Origin: Artemia franciscana
Taxonomy: Eukaryota > Arthropoda > Branchiopoda > Anostraca > Artemiidae
DNA length: 64,000 nucleotides
Assembly (NCBI RefSeq): GCF_032884065.1
Contig: NC_088873.1
Coordinates: 5,366,959-5,430,958 of the forward strand
Direction: 5' to 3'
This document shows positions 33,185 through 45,660 of the stretch, one piece after another (within the stretch, counting starts at the first letter, position 1; each line of letters starts with the position of its first letter). The notes beneath the pieces were generated by a model. That model ran no database searches, was not told the DNA's origin, and was given only the letters and a program-made list of their open reading frames with translations. The position numbers and the translations under genes are program-made.

Positions 33185-33960
33185 AATAAGCTTCTACTAT
33201 TATTAAAATCTCACTACACTACCAAACCACCTGACGCAGACAGAGCTTCGGCTGCTTAGCATACTCGTCATCAATATGATCAAAGCTTAACTTTTTAATC
33301 CCTCCCACGTAATCCCAACTTCTTTTAAACTCTTTCTTATGACCTCTTTTGCTTTATTTAAGACGACCTGCATTTCTTTTAGCTTAAAAGAATGGCCAAA
33401 AGGCACCATTTTCGGTAATCTACCATCCTTCATGCATAAAATCGGTGTAACAATCTTAATGTTTCTTTTTTTAGCCCTATAAATTTGGGCCCTTGGAAAA
33501 CATTAAATCTGCCATCCTTCATGCATAAAATCAGCGTAACCATATTAATATTTCTTTTTTTTAGTCCTATAAATTTAAACCCTTGGAAAACATTTAATAA
33601 ATACTCCTCAGCTTTCCGGAGTAACGATATTTCATAGCCACGCTAGAATACTGCTATGACCATGGCTTCAAAATTTCTCTTCTTAGTAGGCAATATCTTA
33701 CTCATACTCTTCCAAACCTTTTCACCTATGAAATTTCACCCTGCACTTTCGTTATCCTACTTTTCAGATCTTCGCTGCATCTACGATCTTTTTTTATTTA
33801 CCCAGGTAAGTGACACTGTCAGTTTTACTGATTTTTGCTCTACCTAACATCTCCTCTTCAATTTCATTATTTGAAGTCTAAGCAAGCTAGTCTTTTCAAC
33901 ATCAATTTTCAAACCTATTCTTGCATCCTGAAATATTAAGGAAACATATATTTATTTGGC
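33185..33960 (-). pseudogene. RTE-like LINE, old 3' fragment
   Basis: Order and spacing match 28895-29640: a triplet-like tail ('cttctactattattaa'), 'ccacctgacgcagacagagct', 'cattttcggtaatctaccatc', 'cttggaaaacattt', and 'caacatcaattttcaaacc' at about 33899. A ~75-bp block ('tccttcatgcataaaatc') is duplicated at 33429 and 33516. Many stops. Confidence 0.68.
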
Positions 33961-35559
33961 TATCATTTTATCTAGGACACTCGAATTGTCTTTGGTCAAG
34001 GGGCTAATTAACCTGGCAATATACTTGAAGTCTGGCTAAAAACAGAGATTCAAATACTATTTAGGCACGAGGGGACTGGATACCAAGGTTTGGCTTAATT
34101 AGTGATAGTCAAGTGGACGGATCAGGGCCCACGCAATGGAGAAAAACTTCAAGCTGTAATGATTAGGAATTTAGTTCAGCTGTGTCACAAAAAATGACTA
34201 CAATCAGTGTAGGACATTGAAAACTGTCTAAACCCAGCAAAGAACTAAATCCAAGCAAATAAAGTCACAGAACACAGGATTTAATAAAGGAAATAAAGAA
34301 AAAGAGCATAAATATTAGTCTTCTTCCCATACGCCTTCAGAAAAAAGAGGCGAAAACCAATTTAAATTACTATCCTTTCTCCCCCACTCCACTAGCATGT
34401 TTACAAGCCTGAACTATTGTCATTCTTACAGTCGTCTACAGAGTTAGAAGGAACCAAAGGTATCACACAAAAAAAAACATTAACGAAAAGTAGCTGCCGC
34501 TCTAGAAGAATGTGGATTGGTTGTTATTCAATTATATCTGGCAAAAATATCAATATAAAATTCTTTGACTAACCTTCTATAAAAGTGAGGTGTGGGTGGG
34601 AGCTATGGGAATTGAGTAAGGAGAGAAGGAGTGTATCTTTGTCATAACACTTCCTTCCGACCTCTTAAATCTAAATTACAAATACTTTCTTCTGTGTCTC
34701 AATAGAATGAAATGCAAGATGCAACCGACTACTAAAAAAAATATATTACTGAGGGATCAATACAATTTGCCAGCAGTCACAGTACTTCGTTAAAAAAAAG
34801 TAATTATGATTAGCAGTCGCGAAATAAATATGAATTTTATTCAGTCCTTAGTACAAGAAAGAACAGTTTTGAAATCATAGAAAAGTGTTCAGTAAATTTT
34901 TGGCTGGCCATTTTCGTTCATACGATCTTTTTCTGTTTATTAGTGGTGTTCAAAACGTGGGACTACCAAAACATAAACCTAGTTTGTTGGCCAGGAAACT
35001 TAGTTTAAAATGATTTTTCAGACGAAAAACTCCTTTAACACGGGCATAGAATTTCAACGTCTCCGATCTTCTTACTGTCTGGATTTCCTAGTTTTCAAAT
35101 CTACTTCTTCCTCTACTACTTCAGCACTACTACTAATACTGCTTCTTCTGGATTTCCTAGTCTTCAATTCAATAAACCTGATTTATAACCGACTCGTCCT
35201 TTTCTAACGGTCCTATCCCCTGATTATAAAAATATGACAAACTTGTCTCATCTAACATAGCTTTCGTTTAATACGGCAATGTTTTATTTTCATTTCGAGA
35301 GTAGCACTTCTAATTAAGCTGCATTTGCTAGCCACATTCCATCAGGCTTATAACTTCAAACCAATGCTCTACCATTTGTACCAATCTCTTCAATTTAAGC
35401 GAAAGTAATTCTATCATCTTTTAAAGCCTGATTATTTGTTATTACATAAGAGACCAATTGGTCAATGAATGCCTTGCAATTGCATTGATTCCAACTATGC
35501 TACCTCCATAGCTCAGCTTTGGAATGTATCACAAGGATTGTATTTTAAAGGATTTTTGG
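33961..35559. other. No recognised gene
   Basis: No domain-bearing frame. 'ctggatttcctagt' with a following 'tcaa' is repeated at about 35078 and 35149. No RNA gene seen. Confidence 0.4.
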
Positions 35560-35915
35560 TAAAGAATTCTTACCTTTTCCACTTCCTATTACCTCCTATA
35601 TGATTTCTATCTATTCTACTCTTCTCTAAATTCAGCTTACCTTTTATTAGTCATCTCTTTATACCTGATTTTTACCAACCAACTTTCTGCTCTTTTTTAC
35701 TTCTCTAAATTCTACTTGCCTTCTCTTAGCCATCCCTTTTACTTTTTTTTTACCAGCCAACTTTCTCTTCTCTTCTTTAAATTCTACTTAACTTCTCTTA
35801 ATCATCTGTTTTAACTGTTTTTACCCACCATCCAAATCTCTCTTCTCTTCTACTTTTTTCTACTTCTCTAAATTCAACTTACCTTCTCTTAGTCATCTCA
35901 TTTAACCGTTTTTAC
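35560..35915 (-). repeat. Minisatellite, T/C-rich, inverted relative to 32060-32240
   Basis: Four or five units of about 70-90 bp: 'ctaaattcagcttacc' (35627), 'ctaaattctacttgcc' (35705), 'ttaaattctacttaac' (35776) and 'ctaaattcaacttacc' (35867). Each is followed by 'ttctcttagtcatct' and 'tttttacc.acc'. It is the reverse complement of the array 3.4 kb upstream. Confidence 0.8.
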
Positions 35916-37107
35916 CGAACAACAGTGGCTTCGTTCAGGGGAAGAGGGTAGCTAACCCCTTCCAATAATATGGATACAAAATTGTTATGATAACACCCTT
36001 TTTTCATTTAAAAAATGAAAAAACAACCCAAGTTGCACTTTTTAGGCGCCATGAGCAAAATTATTAATGATGAATATTAAATTATTATATTAATATCAAA
36101 TTAATATAAAATTAAATTATTAATAATTTTTCCTTTCTAGCTCGCCGAAGTGAAGTCTAAATTATTTCTGGTTGTCCGACAATTTGGAAAAACTTTGATT
36201 GTGACTTTTATATTTCATTTCAAAGAAGAAGCTGGGAATTTCTTGGATATCGGAGGATAAACAAATTGAATAGGCCTGTTTAGTGCTAATATGGATACAA
36301 AGGATTACTTTTGAGAATCTCACATGAGGTAGACCAGATTGAATTTAACAGCTTATTCTGCTTCACTTGGCCCTAGACTTTGTAGTTAGCTCAAAGGCTG
36401 TTTAATTTTATTTAGCCTAATATAGGCTAGGCTAATATCAATTATTAACAGGAACATGAAATAAACACATCCCCTTCGAATGCCACATCATGATATGTAA
36501 AGGGATATGGACAAATATACCAAAAGGAAAAAAAATAGATATTAACATTAACCTCAGAAGGGGTTTAAAAAAATGCACATCTATAACATCATGTACCCTG
36601 CTACCACTAACATAACACTTGGCACTTAGGTTGTTTTACCCTTAATTAATATTAGGGTTAAAAATAATTAATCTACTGAGAAGCTTCTTCAAAGATAGGT
36701 TTTTGAGCAGCAAAATTTCTAATTAATTCACTAATGAGATAGCTAAGAAATAAATACCCTATACCTTTAGAATCTGAACTTCACTCTGAATCCAACTTGA
36801 CATTCATTTGCATTAAATATGAAATTACTATCACTGCCCCCCTAATGTTCAAATATATACTGCATGAAGGATAAAAAACCAGGAAGCAAAATTAGCCTAT
36901 GTTAAACTCTAATCCATAGGCCTACATCTTGTTACCAAATAGAAATTGAGTCCAATTAAGGTAGGCCTGGGGTATGTATTTGGTAAATTTTTCCATACTG
37001 ATATAATTTAGCTAGGAAGAAAGTGAATTCATCATGTGGTGGCTTTTTTATGCTCTTTCCAAATACATTAATTGCCTTTTGGACAAATTCTATTTTGAGC
37101 CCTTAAA
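35916..37107. other. No recognised gene
   Basis: AT-rich, lower in obvious repeats than its surroundings. 36060-36130 is nearly pure A/T. Confidence 0.4.
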
Positions 37108-38076
37108 TAAGATTAATTTAAAGAAAAATAAAGTTTTTCCAAGAGAAGTAAAGAGTAAGTAGAGACAAAAAACAAACAAAAATTATTAATTCCCAGTCTA
37201 TCTAGCATATATCAATAAAATAATGCAAACTAATCAACTGGTATTATTTCCCTATGTTTTTTAGAATTACAGAAAATTAGCACTTTACTGAAAACACAAA
37301 AGCCAAGCATAAATAGCAAGAATATTGATTTAGAAGTCAGACACATATGTACTGAGCCTCACAATGACAAACTAATCTATAATGCTTTTCATAGCCTTAC
37401 AAGAGCTATGTTATCAGTGACTTTTAGTATACAATTAAAATTATCTTAACAAATTAGGCATAAAAATAATATGCTTAAATTCTTTCAGCAACATACAAAA
37501 TAATGGATTGATTTACCAGGAAATATATTGATTTAACCTAGTATTACTCAAAATAAAGAATATATCAGTTACAACATGAACTCTAGAAATCTAGTTATTT
37601 GTCTCTAAAAAATGGCAAATTTCAAGATGTGATATAAATTTTATAGCAAGTCTGTAGTCTTAGTACTTATAAGATTTTGTCACTTTGAACTTGTTTACAA
37701 AAAATCATTAAATGTTTGTCTTAGATCCAAAAAGATAGTCAATCATTGAACTGAACTCAGTGTGCAGAAGTGATGTCAAATTAAATGAAAAGGAAATGTA
37801 AAGCAGCTATCCAAAAATGCTTTACTTTTATACTGTTAAAAGTGTTCTTAAATAATTTACATTTACTGTACCAAAACTCCAACATTATTTTTTGTTTTCA
37901 GTAAAGTGCTTGTTTTCTGTAATCCTACAAACATAGGGAAATATCAACAGTTGATTAATTTGCACTAGTTTTATTGATGTATGTTAGATAGGCTGGGAAG
38001 TAATAATTTTTGTTTGTTTTAAGTTTCTACTTTGCTCTTTATTTCCCTCAGAAAAACTTTTTTTAAAAAATTAATC
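37108..38076. mobile_element. Foldback element with ~185-bp arms
   Basis: The left arm (37108-37295) and right arm (37894-38076) are imperfect reverse complements, for example 'aaacaaacaaaaattatta' (37171) against 'taataatttttgtttgtttt' (38003), and 'cactttactgaaaac' against 'gttttcagtaaagtg'. The ~600-bp loop has no ORF. Part of the arm resembles the AB-element block 'aataatttctgtt..ttttaagttt'. Confidence 0.7.
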
Positions 38077-39616
38077 TGCTCATTTTATTTAATTTAGAAA
38101 CAACACTGTCATGATCTTTTTTGTTTATATAGAATAACTTCTGTCCATTTTAAGTTTTAATTTTGCTCCTTAGTTGTTGTTGAAAACTTACTCTTTTGTT
38201 TAATTTCTAATCACCTCTAATCTAGGGGAGATATGACACCTCAACCCTTATTAAGGAACTGAACAAAGAAGCAATTCAAGAATTGAAAGAAAAAATAAAA
38301 TTAGAATGGAAAGAAAAATCAAAACATAATTTTGTTTCTTTATGTAAAAATGAAAAAAATGACATGGATCTTTAGTTCTTTGCTTAAAAAAAAATTAAAT
38401 TTAGTAACACTTAAGCAAGTAACTCTAGGTGAATAGCTTCAATAAAAAAGGTTAACTAAGTAGACAGGTTTGCATATCAACATGCTCTTGGAAAACTTTG
38501 CTAGCTCAGCAGAAATGTACCTTTAGGCTTAGGGAGTTATTTGACCTGTTCTGATATAAAGAAGCCACTCATTACATAGAAATTAATCAAAATTTCTAAA
38601 AAAGATCATTTCTTGTGTAGGCACAATAAATGGTATTATAAACTAAGTTTGTTTTCATTTCAAAAATTTTGGGAACAATTACAGGAATTCTATTACAGAA
38701 CAATTTTTTTTGTCTTTTTTTCTCTTTTGATGCACAATCTTACATTTGGAGAGAATATTTTGGTAGAATTGTTAAATGAATGATTTAAATAAGTAAGTGT
38801 AATAATAAGTAATCCTCTGTTTAATATACAACCTTTGAGCAGTTCCAGAACCACAAGCCTGCACTTCTCCAACCACTAAGTGGCAAGGGGTTGGGGTCAA
38901 GGGCGCAATTCGCTATGGGACAGAGGGAACTGCCCCTCCCAGACCTCCGTTTTTCCCCAGATCCCAAGTTCCCCCCCTGCTAAAATTAAGTTTCTCTTAG
39001 AATGTTGTCAAAACTAAGATAAGCCTGCACAACTCAAGCATCTACTGGGGCAGGTCAGTTTTCTCTGTCATCTTCACTTGATTTAAGGAAATTGGCTCCA
39101 ACTTTGACCCCCTATCCCCATGGGATTTTGACAGTTATGCCATTTGCTTTTGGTATGGGTTTAGTGACATATTAAGAATATTGTTGCAAACCATGAACTG
39201 GATAACCTCTATTCCTTTTAGAATCAAAATGCTTGACAAATTAAAAAATACCTTCCTGGGACATGCTTTAAAAAATGAGTGCATCAGATTTAGAAAAGCA
39301 GTAAAATTATCTGAAAATGATAATATAGAAGGGACAAAACCATGATTGAAAAAAAAAAAAAATAAGCAGGAATCAAACACAAGATACTCTAATTTGAACC
39401 CCAATGTTTTAATAACAGAACCACACCTCTAATAATTTAATTTGATATATTGGTGTTTGTAACTTACTTGCGCACCTTGTTAAGGGGGCTTGGAGAACGA
39501 ACATAATGGGAGGTGTTTCTGCAAACCTTCAGCAAAGGGTTTTGGACCATAATTATTACGATGATGATATTGTTTTATATTTCCAAGCTTTTCTGCTTAA
39601 GAAGTGAGACTGACAG
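38077..39616. other. No recognised gene; short AB-like block
   Basis: 38130-38215 resembles the B half of the AB element ('ataacttctgtccattttaa', 'gctccttagtt'). 38860-39000 is a GC-richer stretch with C-runs. Nothing else recognised. Confidence 0.4.
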
Positions 39617-39880
39617 TGTTTTTTTTTTAGTGCTATATCACACTCAGAGATGGTATAATTTATAAAAATCATGTAGGTCTGAGCAAATGCTTTCAAATGA
39701 GCCATTAAATGTCACTCAAAGTTCTGGTAGGCCACTAGGCCCAGCATTTCCATTTGAGACATGGCACCTAAAGTGTTGTTTTTAGTGCCATTTGGATCTT
39801 GCTAATGGTAGAATTTATAGGAAGGACATAGATATGAGCATTATCTTTTATATGAGCTATTGAAAATCTTCCAAAGATAC
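39617..39880 (+). repeat. Tandem duplication, period ~155 bp
   Basis: The unit with 'tttttttttagtgctatatc', 'ggtataatttataaaa' and 'gagccattaaatg' (39617-39720) recurs as 'gtttttagtgccatttgg', 'ggtagaatttatagga' and 'gagctattgaaaat' (39776-39870). Confidence 0.6.
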
Positions 39881-39949
39881 CTACAATAACAATCTGCCCA
39901 TACCAATATGGATGATATCAATATGTCTGGTACTGATACAGCAAACAGC

Positions 39950-40250
39950 CCTTTCCTCAAGGTATATTGAGGGTCATATCCTCAACAAAACCATAGATAG
40001 TGGACATCTGAACTATGTTGAACAAAATAGCTATCTTCGAAAATTTGATTTGATAACTTTGGGGAAGGGGCCTTTAGGGGGGGGGGGGCTAGTTGCCCTC
40101 CAATCTTTTTGGTCACTTAAAAAAGACTCTAGCAAATTTAGTTTTTTTTCAAATGAGCCATTAAGCATCTCTTTATGATGTTATGCTCATTTGCTAGTCG
40201 TGGTGAAAAAAAGGAGACAGGTACACATGCAAAAAAAGTGATTTTCCTCG
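39950..40250 (+). repeat. AB element fragment, A half
   Basis: 'actatgttgaacaaaatagc', 'aaatttgatttgataacttt', a G-run (40078-40089), then 'ctagttgccctccaatcttt' and 'ttggtcacttaaaaa', in the order of other A copies. Truncated beyond about 40250. Confidence 0.65.
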
Positions 40251-40309
40251 GTGTTCAAGGTGGAGGACTGTACTTGTCCTTCTTAAGGTTTTTAACCTAG
40301 CTGATTCCA

Positions 40310-40735
40310 ATGGTGCACTTTTTATTTCAATGTCATGCCTTTTTCAAGGGGTTCAGGCTCTTTTTTGAGATTTTTGTTTTGCAATAAACTTTTACTTTTA
40401 AGATTAACTGAAACAATAGTCACCATTCCTTGTCAGATGGCGATTTTTTTTCCACTAAGCATGGTTTTTCAACTTTAGGTTTCTATGGGTTGTGGTTTGC
40501 TCTTTACCAGGTTGCAGCTGCTGCTGCAACCATAATAAAAGGGAAAAAACAGCTATAGTAACCAAAAGTTGAAAAATATGTTCCTAAAAAGCTGTGTTGT
40601 GAGAAAAAATTACTATTTGTAGCTGATCCTCAAATGGTGGTCATTGTTTTCATCAGTCTTAATAATAAAATGAAACAAGTTTGAAGGAACCTGAAACCCA
40701 TTGAAAATGACATCAGCTGTGCTGAAACTTGAGAG
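40310..40735. mobile_element. Long palindrome / foldback sequence (~425 bp)
   Basis: The centre is GGTTGCAGC-TGCT-GCTGCAACC (40510-40531). Imperfect pairing extends outward to about 40310 and 40735, for example 'tttttcaactttaggtttct' against 'agtaaccaaaagttgaaaaa' and 'tttcaaggggttcaggct' against 'gaacctgaaacccattga'. No ORF. Confidence 0.72.
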
Positions 40736-41284
40736 GGATCAAGTGGTGATCAAGTGGTCTTGAGGGATCAAGTGGTGTAGCCTATTTAATATCTTCCTAG
40801 CTAAGTTATATGAAAATGTACTGATTTTTCTATATTTTCATGTTAAAGGTAGGGGGTTTTGGTAATTCTTGTTTTCAGTAAAAATGTATATTATATTTAT
40901 ATCCAGGATGAAATTTTGATTTTTAAAAAGGTATGGCTGTTTCCTAGCTAGGGTATCTCATTAGTGAATTAATTGGAACATTTACTTTTTGAGCTAGCCT
41001 AGGTAAAAAAAAGTTTTTTTTTTTCATTTGATTATTCTTTTTAAAAAATGAACACATAACTTGGTGTCTCTTTTATTGTTCTTTTGAAATAGGCTAGCCT
41101 ATACTATTGACTGGTTTTACCTTGATAAAAGACTAGCAGCAAACCAGGTATGAAATTAACTATACCCGTAGCTGCAAATTTAGGAATAATAATAATAAAA
41201 AAAGACGAAATGATTCCAGATATAGCCCTAGGCTGTACACAAAAATATTTGTTTACGTTATTTTTTTACTTATTTGTCATGAAC
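40736..41284. other. No recognised gene
   Basis: 'gagggatcaagtggt' is repeated at about 40731 and 40763. Otherwise AT-rich without features. Confidence 0.4.
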
Positions 41285-42160
41285 TGTTAGCGAAAACTTT
41301 GATTAAACCCCTTTATAAAAAGGGTGATAAGAGTAAGTGTGGTAACTATAGGGGCATTAGCTTGTTTTTTGCAGGAAGCAAATTATTTAGAATGATGATA
41401 TTTTTTAGGCATAGAGATGGTGTAGATAAAGCTTTAAGAGAAGAACAGTGTGTTTTTTGGAAGGCTAGAGGAGGCGTCAACCAAATTTGTATTCTTAAAT
41501 TAATAATTGAGAAGTTTCTGAGTCAGCAGAATCCTTTACTCCTCAGTTGTATAGATTATGAGTGAGTGTTTGATTCAGCTGATAGAAGAGCTTAAGCAAA
41601 GGTATTATCCTTGTATGGTATACCAGATAAACACATTAAAGTGATTAGTGCTATGTACAAGAATTATGCTGCTGCAGTTAAGGTGGGCAGATAGTTATGG
41701 TAGAAGACTCCTAAGACTAGGAATAAGTGAAGTTGAAGGGGGGATGTTGGGTACCAAGAAGGTTAATCAATTGGATAGCTTCACTTGCCTAGGCAGTATT
41801 ATTAGAGACTGTGGGTGCAGTGAAAATGTTAAAAGTAGAATAGTGAAGGCTTGGTGTTTTTTTAATAGTCAAAAATTATAGAGAAATAGGGAGATAAGTT
41901 GGCAAACCAACATTAGAATATTGGAAGCTCCAGTGATGAAGTGGTCAAGTATAGTTCTGAGGTGTTGTTGTGTGAAATAATAAGTAGACTGTCCCCAAAT
42001 GGGGTGAGAGGATGTTGGAAGGTAAAATTTAAGAGAAATGGGAACTTCTTGGGAGGGTGTAAAGAGGGGAGCTTTGAATAGATGGGGATAAAGAAGAGCA
42101 TGCATAACAGTGTTGGTTTTGGGCAGCTTATGCTTTGGCAAGTTGTTAGTAGTAGTATTA
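41285..42160 (+). pseudogene. RTE-like LINE with internal deletions
   Basis: + strand blocks: 'LIKPLYKKGDKSKCGNYRGI', 'EQCVFWKARGG', 'VLSLYGIPDKHIKVISAMYK', then a jump that removes the catalytic YADD region to 'RLGISEVEGGMLG', 'FTCLGSIIRDCGCSENVKSR', 'NIRILEAPVM', another jump to 'EMGTSWEGVKRGALNRWG', and a (TAG)n tail ('tagtagtagtattatt', 42148-42163). Same family as 28895-30402. Confidence 0.78.
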
Positions 42161-42204
42161 TTCTTATGAACTGTAGGCTACCTTCATACTGGGTATCTAA
42201 TTCA

Positions 42205-42475
42205 CAAATATGTTGGGGATGGGGGGGGGGGGCAAAATATATTTTTGAAGTTTAGATGGGTAATTTCACTGTTTTGGTAAAATTCTAGATGAGGGCTACT
42301 ATTTTGAAAAGTAGGCCTATGCTACTTGAGTTAAGTGGATGAAACTTCAATGATTATGTAGGGGATGGAGGAACAAAATATATTTTTAAGAGTCTAGATG
42401 GGTAATTTTTCTGTTTTGGTAAAATTCTAGATGAGGGGTATTTGTCTATCTTGGAAAGTAGGCCTATGCAAGGTC
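42205..42475 (+). repeat. Tandem duplication, period ~150 bp
   Basis: 'ggggatgg' then 'caaaatatatttttgaag', 'ctagatgagggctac' and 'agtaggcctatgc' (42208-42322) recur at 42360-42475. The first copy contains a G-run of 11 (42222-42232). Confidence 0.8.
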
Positions 42476-42649
42476 AAAAATATTTTTCAGCAAAAGGTTT
42501 TCAAGCATCAATCTCTACCTTTTCTTTATTTCTAGGGCCTAGAAAATTGCATAATTGACTAATCTCTACTTACCAAATTTAATAAAAAAATAAATTGTCT
42601 AACTTCATTTTAGGTTTTATTCTATTTTTTATTCACTCTGGTTTAAAAA

Positions 42650-42795
42650 ACCTGGCCCTGGGTTCGATCCCCGCCGCAGCAAGGTTGGGCGACAAGCTTG
42701 CTACTTGTCCCTGTAAAAAACACCCAGCAACTGAAACGTCGATTCGACGCCCTATGCGCCAGCAATGGCTCTGGAGGATCTTTATCCTGGTTTAA
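42650..42795 (+). mobile_element. SINE-like fragment with tRNA B box
   Basis: A GC-richer island: 'ctgggttcgatccccgcc' contains a perfect B box (GGTTCGATCC, 42661-42670). Downstream are 'acaagcttgctacttgtcc', 'ctgaaacgtcgattcgacgc' (a hairpin) and 'ggctctggaggatcttta'. The A box is missing, so it is 5'-truncated. 'tggtttaaaaaa' occurs on both sides (42639 and 42789) as a likely target duplication. Confidence 0.65.
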
Positions 42796-44689
42796 AAAAA
42801 CGTAATCTTTTATGATTTTGGCAGAGTTTTAAGCTGTATCAAAGATTTTTTCCTAACTTCAAGAAATAACCCAACTTTAGGCTACAAATCTTTAAACTTT
42901 ACAAATTAGGATTAAGCAAAGGTATAAGGCTCAAAACACTTTTTTTGTGCTTCACTTGGGCAGTATAACTCTTTTTTTCTCAAGGTTTCTATTTTATGAC
43001 CCAAAGATTGCTAAAAGTCATCAAATGTGCTGTTTGAAGTTGGAAGGAGTAGAGATAGGTATTTCAAAATACCATCCCAGGGGATCATTGAGGCTCTGGA
43101 TCCATTCCTAAGAGTTTTATTTGCCTAACTCAACTGCTTCCCAAGATAGGAAATAAACCTTCATCTAGAATTTTACCACTGTTTTCTTTTTTTCAGTTAT
43201 TTCAATAAAATATCCAAGAAAGCTATTTTTCAAAATTGAAGGGGAGAAACTAGTGTGGCAAAAGCCTCCCTTCTTTCAATTGACACCAAGGGATTTGTAA
43301 TACAAAACAGTGCCAAGTTAAAAATCACACAAGATCAGTCAATTTCATTTTAGCTTCTAGAGCTACATCTAGCTTTTTAAGGGGGAGTTCGTCTGGAATG
43401 CAATTAACATGTTTGGCAATTATATTTGGAAGTAGTCCTGAATAGAGAATGACATAGTACTACTAATCTTTTTTTATTATAGTGTTTAGCTCAGAAGAGG
43501 CTGTATACAAAAATGCTCCTTAAATTAGGTCAAGTTGAGATTATTTGGAGGTCAGAAATCATATAGGTTAGGGAAAAGAAAAGAAATGTACCATTTGATG
43601 TCCCATTCAATTCTCTTTCCAAATACAATAGTTAACACTGTTGCAATTACATCCAAGCCCCTACTAATCTGAACAGATATTTTTCTAGGCTATAGAGGTG
43701 TCACTTTGCAAAAATGTGTGTGTGGGAGAGGTGTTATATACATTTCAAAATATGTGTGGGGTGGGAAGTTACGGTTTTTTTTCTGTATGTGAAAATACAC
43801 AAAATGGTATTTTTCCATAAAAATCTTAAAAATGTATTTTTAAAGGTTTAGGTGTGGGGGCTGTTCCACCTCCCATTCTTTGAATATGCATGTCCTGTTT
43901 GGCATTGTAGCATAATCGAGGCATGTAAATATAGAATTGAGGACAGCTCTTGAAATTATTTTCAAAGCACAAATTTCCCATGCTCTTCTTCTGCAAAAGC
44001 AGGCTAGATCATCCCAAACAAAAGGCGTAGTTACTTCAGCTTTAGTCAAAAGCCTCTACTTAACTTTTGGTCATAAGAACTATTACTTCCCCACCACAGC
44101 CCAATCAGGAGTTGCCTCCCAACAGAAAAATATTTCTATAATCAGTCCATTTATTATAAACGGAGGTGTAGTAAGAGGTTTTATATATAAGGGTCTTCTA
44201 TATTCTATTCCACAGTTACTGCTCTACAATACACTACACTACAATAATATTGAACTCTACAAAGGGTCTTGTACAATCCTGCTCTAAGATGAGGCCTCTC
44301 ATAAATTTCTTGCTTAGTTTGTTCTAACTGCTCATTAGAAAGTCAACTAACTTAAGTGGTGCATCTATTGTTAAAGAAAGCAAAGGCAATGATACTACCA
44401 ACTGAAAGTCTCAAGAGCTAATGTCTCAGCAACTCATTTGTCTCATCAAGTCTCAGCTCTTTTTGTTTATACGTATTAGCTTAAATAATGTATACTACTT
44501 CAATTAAATTTAAGCCAAATTTAGTCAAAATAAGCTTCATACATTCTTGTTAATTTAGATTCAAATATGTGTCCTCATCCAATAACTGGTAATTGTATTC
44601 AAGGAATAATAATTTTTGTATATCAAAATGGTGGGAATATATGAATTAGAGAAACAACTTTTCTGGAGGGCTGTTCTGTCACATCATAC
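42796..44689. other. No recognised gene
   Basis: 43030-43085 ('gaaggagtagagataggt', 'caaaataccatcccagggg') resembles one terminal repeat of the element at 52208-52800. The rest holds nothing I recognise. Confidence 0.4.
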
Positions 44690-44912
44690 TTTCTAAGGAT
44701 CATGTTTTTTGGTCTTCCTCGGTGTCGAGTGCCTTCTTGTAGCTAGTGGAGGATCATTTTAGGAAGTCTGTGATCCGGCATACGGAGGACTAAGGTATCG
44801 CCACCTTCGTTTCCTCACAACGGAGGCGGTGTCTGGTTGGCATGTGGGAGTACGGATCTTGTCGTTGCTGGCATGGTCTCACCGGCTGATCCTTGATATG
44901 ATATGCTTGCAT
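44690..44912 (-). pseudogene. LINE RT C-terminal fragment
   Basis: On the - strand 'VVRKRRWRYL', then in another frame 'RMPDHRLPKMILH', stop, 'LQEGTRHRGRPKNMILRK'. This is the 'GHVLRMPDHRLPK...GRPK' end of an RTE-like RT, different from the local RTE copies. It is a GC-richer patch. Confidence 0.6.
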
Positions 44913-45364
44913 AATCATTTGGAAATTTATATGAATCCCCTCCCCCCATTGTCAGAGGGTATACTGTTAGTCTTTATAATTGTCTGTGTTTTTAAAAATT
45001 TGTGTAACTAAATTAGTTTGTGCAATTAACAGCTGTGTGAATAGTTACCCAAATCCCAAAAAAGATAATTCCATAGAGACAGCATTGCTTCATAGGGCAC
45101 GGAGCATCACTGATTAAAAGAGAGGGGGAAAGGGAGGGTTAGAACCGTCAGATATAATGGAAAACACACCATGAAATTGGTGCTGGCGCTTTGTTCTCAT
45201 TTTATCAGTTCATTTTGCCGTTTTACTAATAAAAAGTGACTTAAAAAAACCAAGGGCATATTTTTACGGCTAAAATTAGGTGTATAAGGCTGAACGCCTG
45301 AAATTCACATTAGTCCTTTTCTAAGTGCTTCTTTCTTGCTTTATGTTTGTTTGGCATTAACCGA

Positions 45365-45660
45365 CGCCAAAAAGCAGTTAATTAGCTTTAATAATAATTA
45401 AATTTAATTATAATTAATAATAATAATAATAATTAAAAATAATAATTAATAATAATTTATTAAATAATTAATAAATTAAATATTAAAAAATAATAATAAT
45501 AATAAATAATTAATAATTTAAATAATTAATAATAATAATTAAATAATAATAAATAATAATTAATAATAATAATAATAATTAAAGCTTTAATAATAAAAAT
45601 AATATTAAATAATAATAATAATAATAATAATAATTAAATTTAAAATAATAATAATAATCT
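45365..45660. repeat. (TAA)n/(AATT)-rich microsatellite
   Basis: About 290 bp almost entirely of TAA, AAT and TTAA units, e.g. 'aataataataataattaaag'. Confidence 0.95.
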
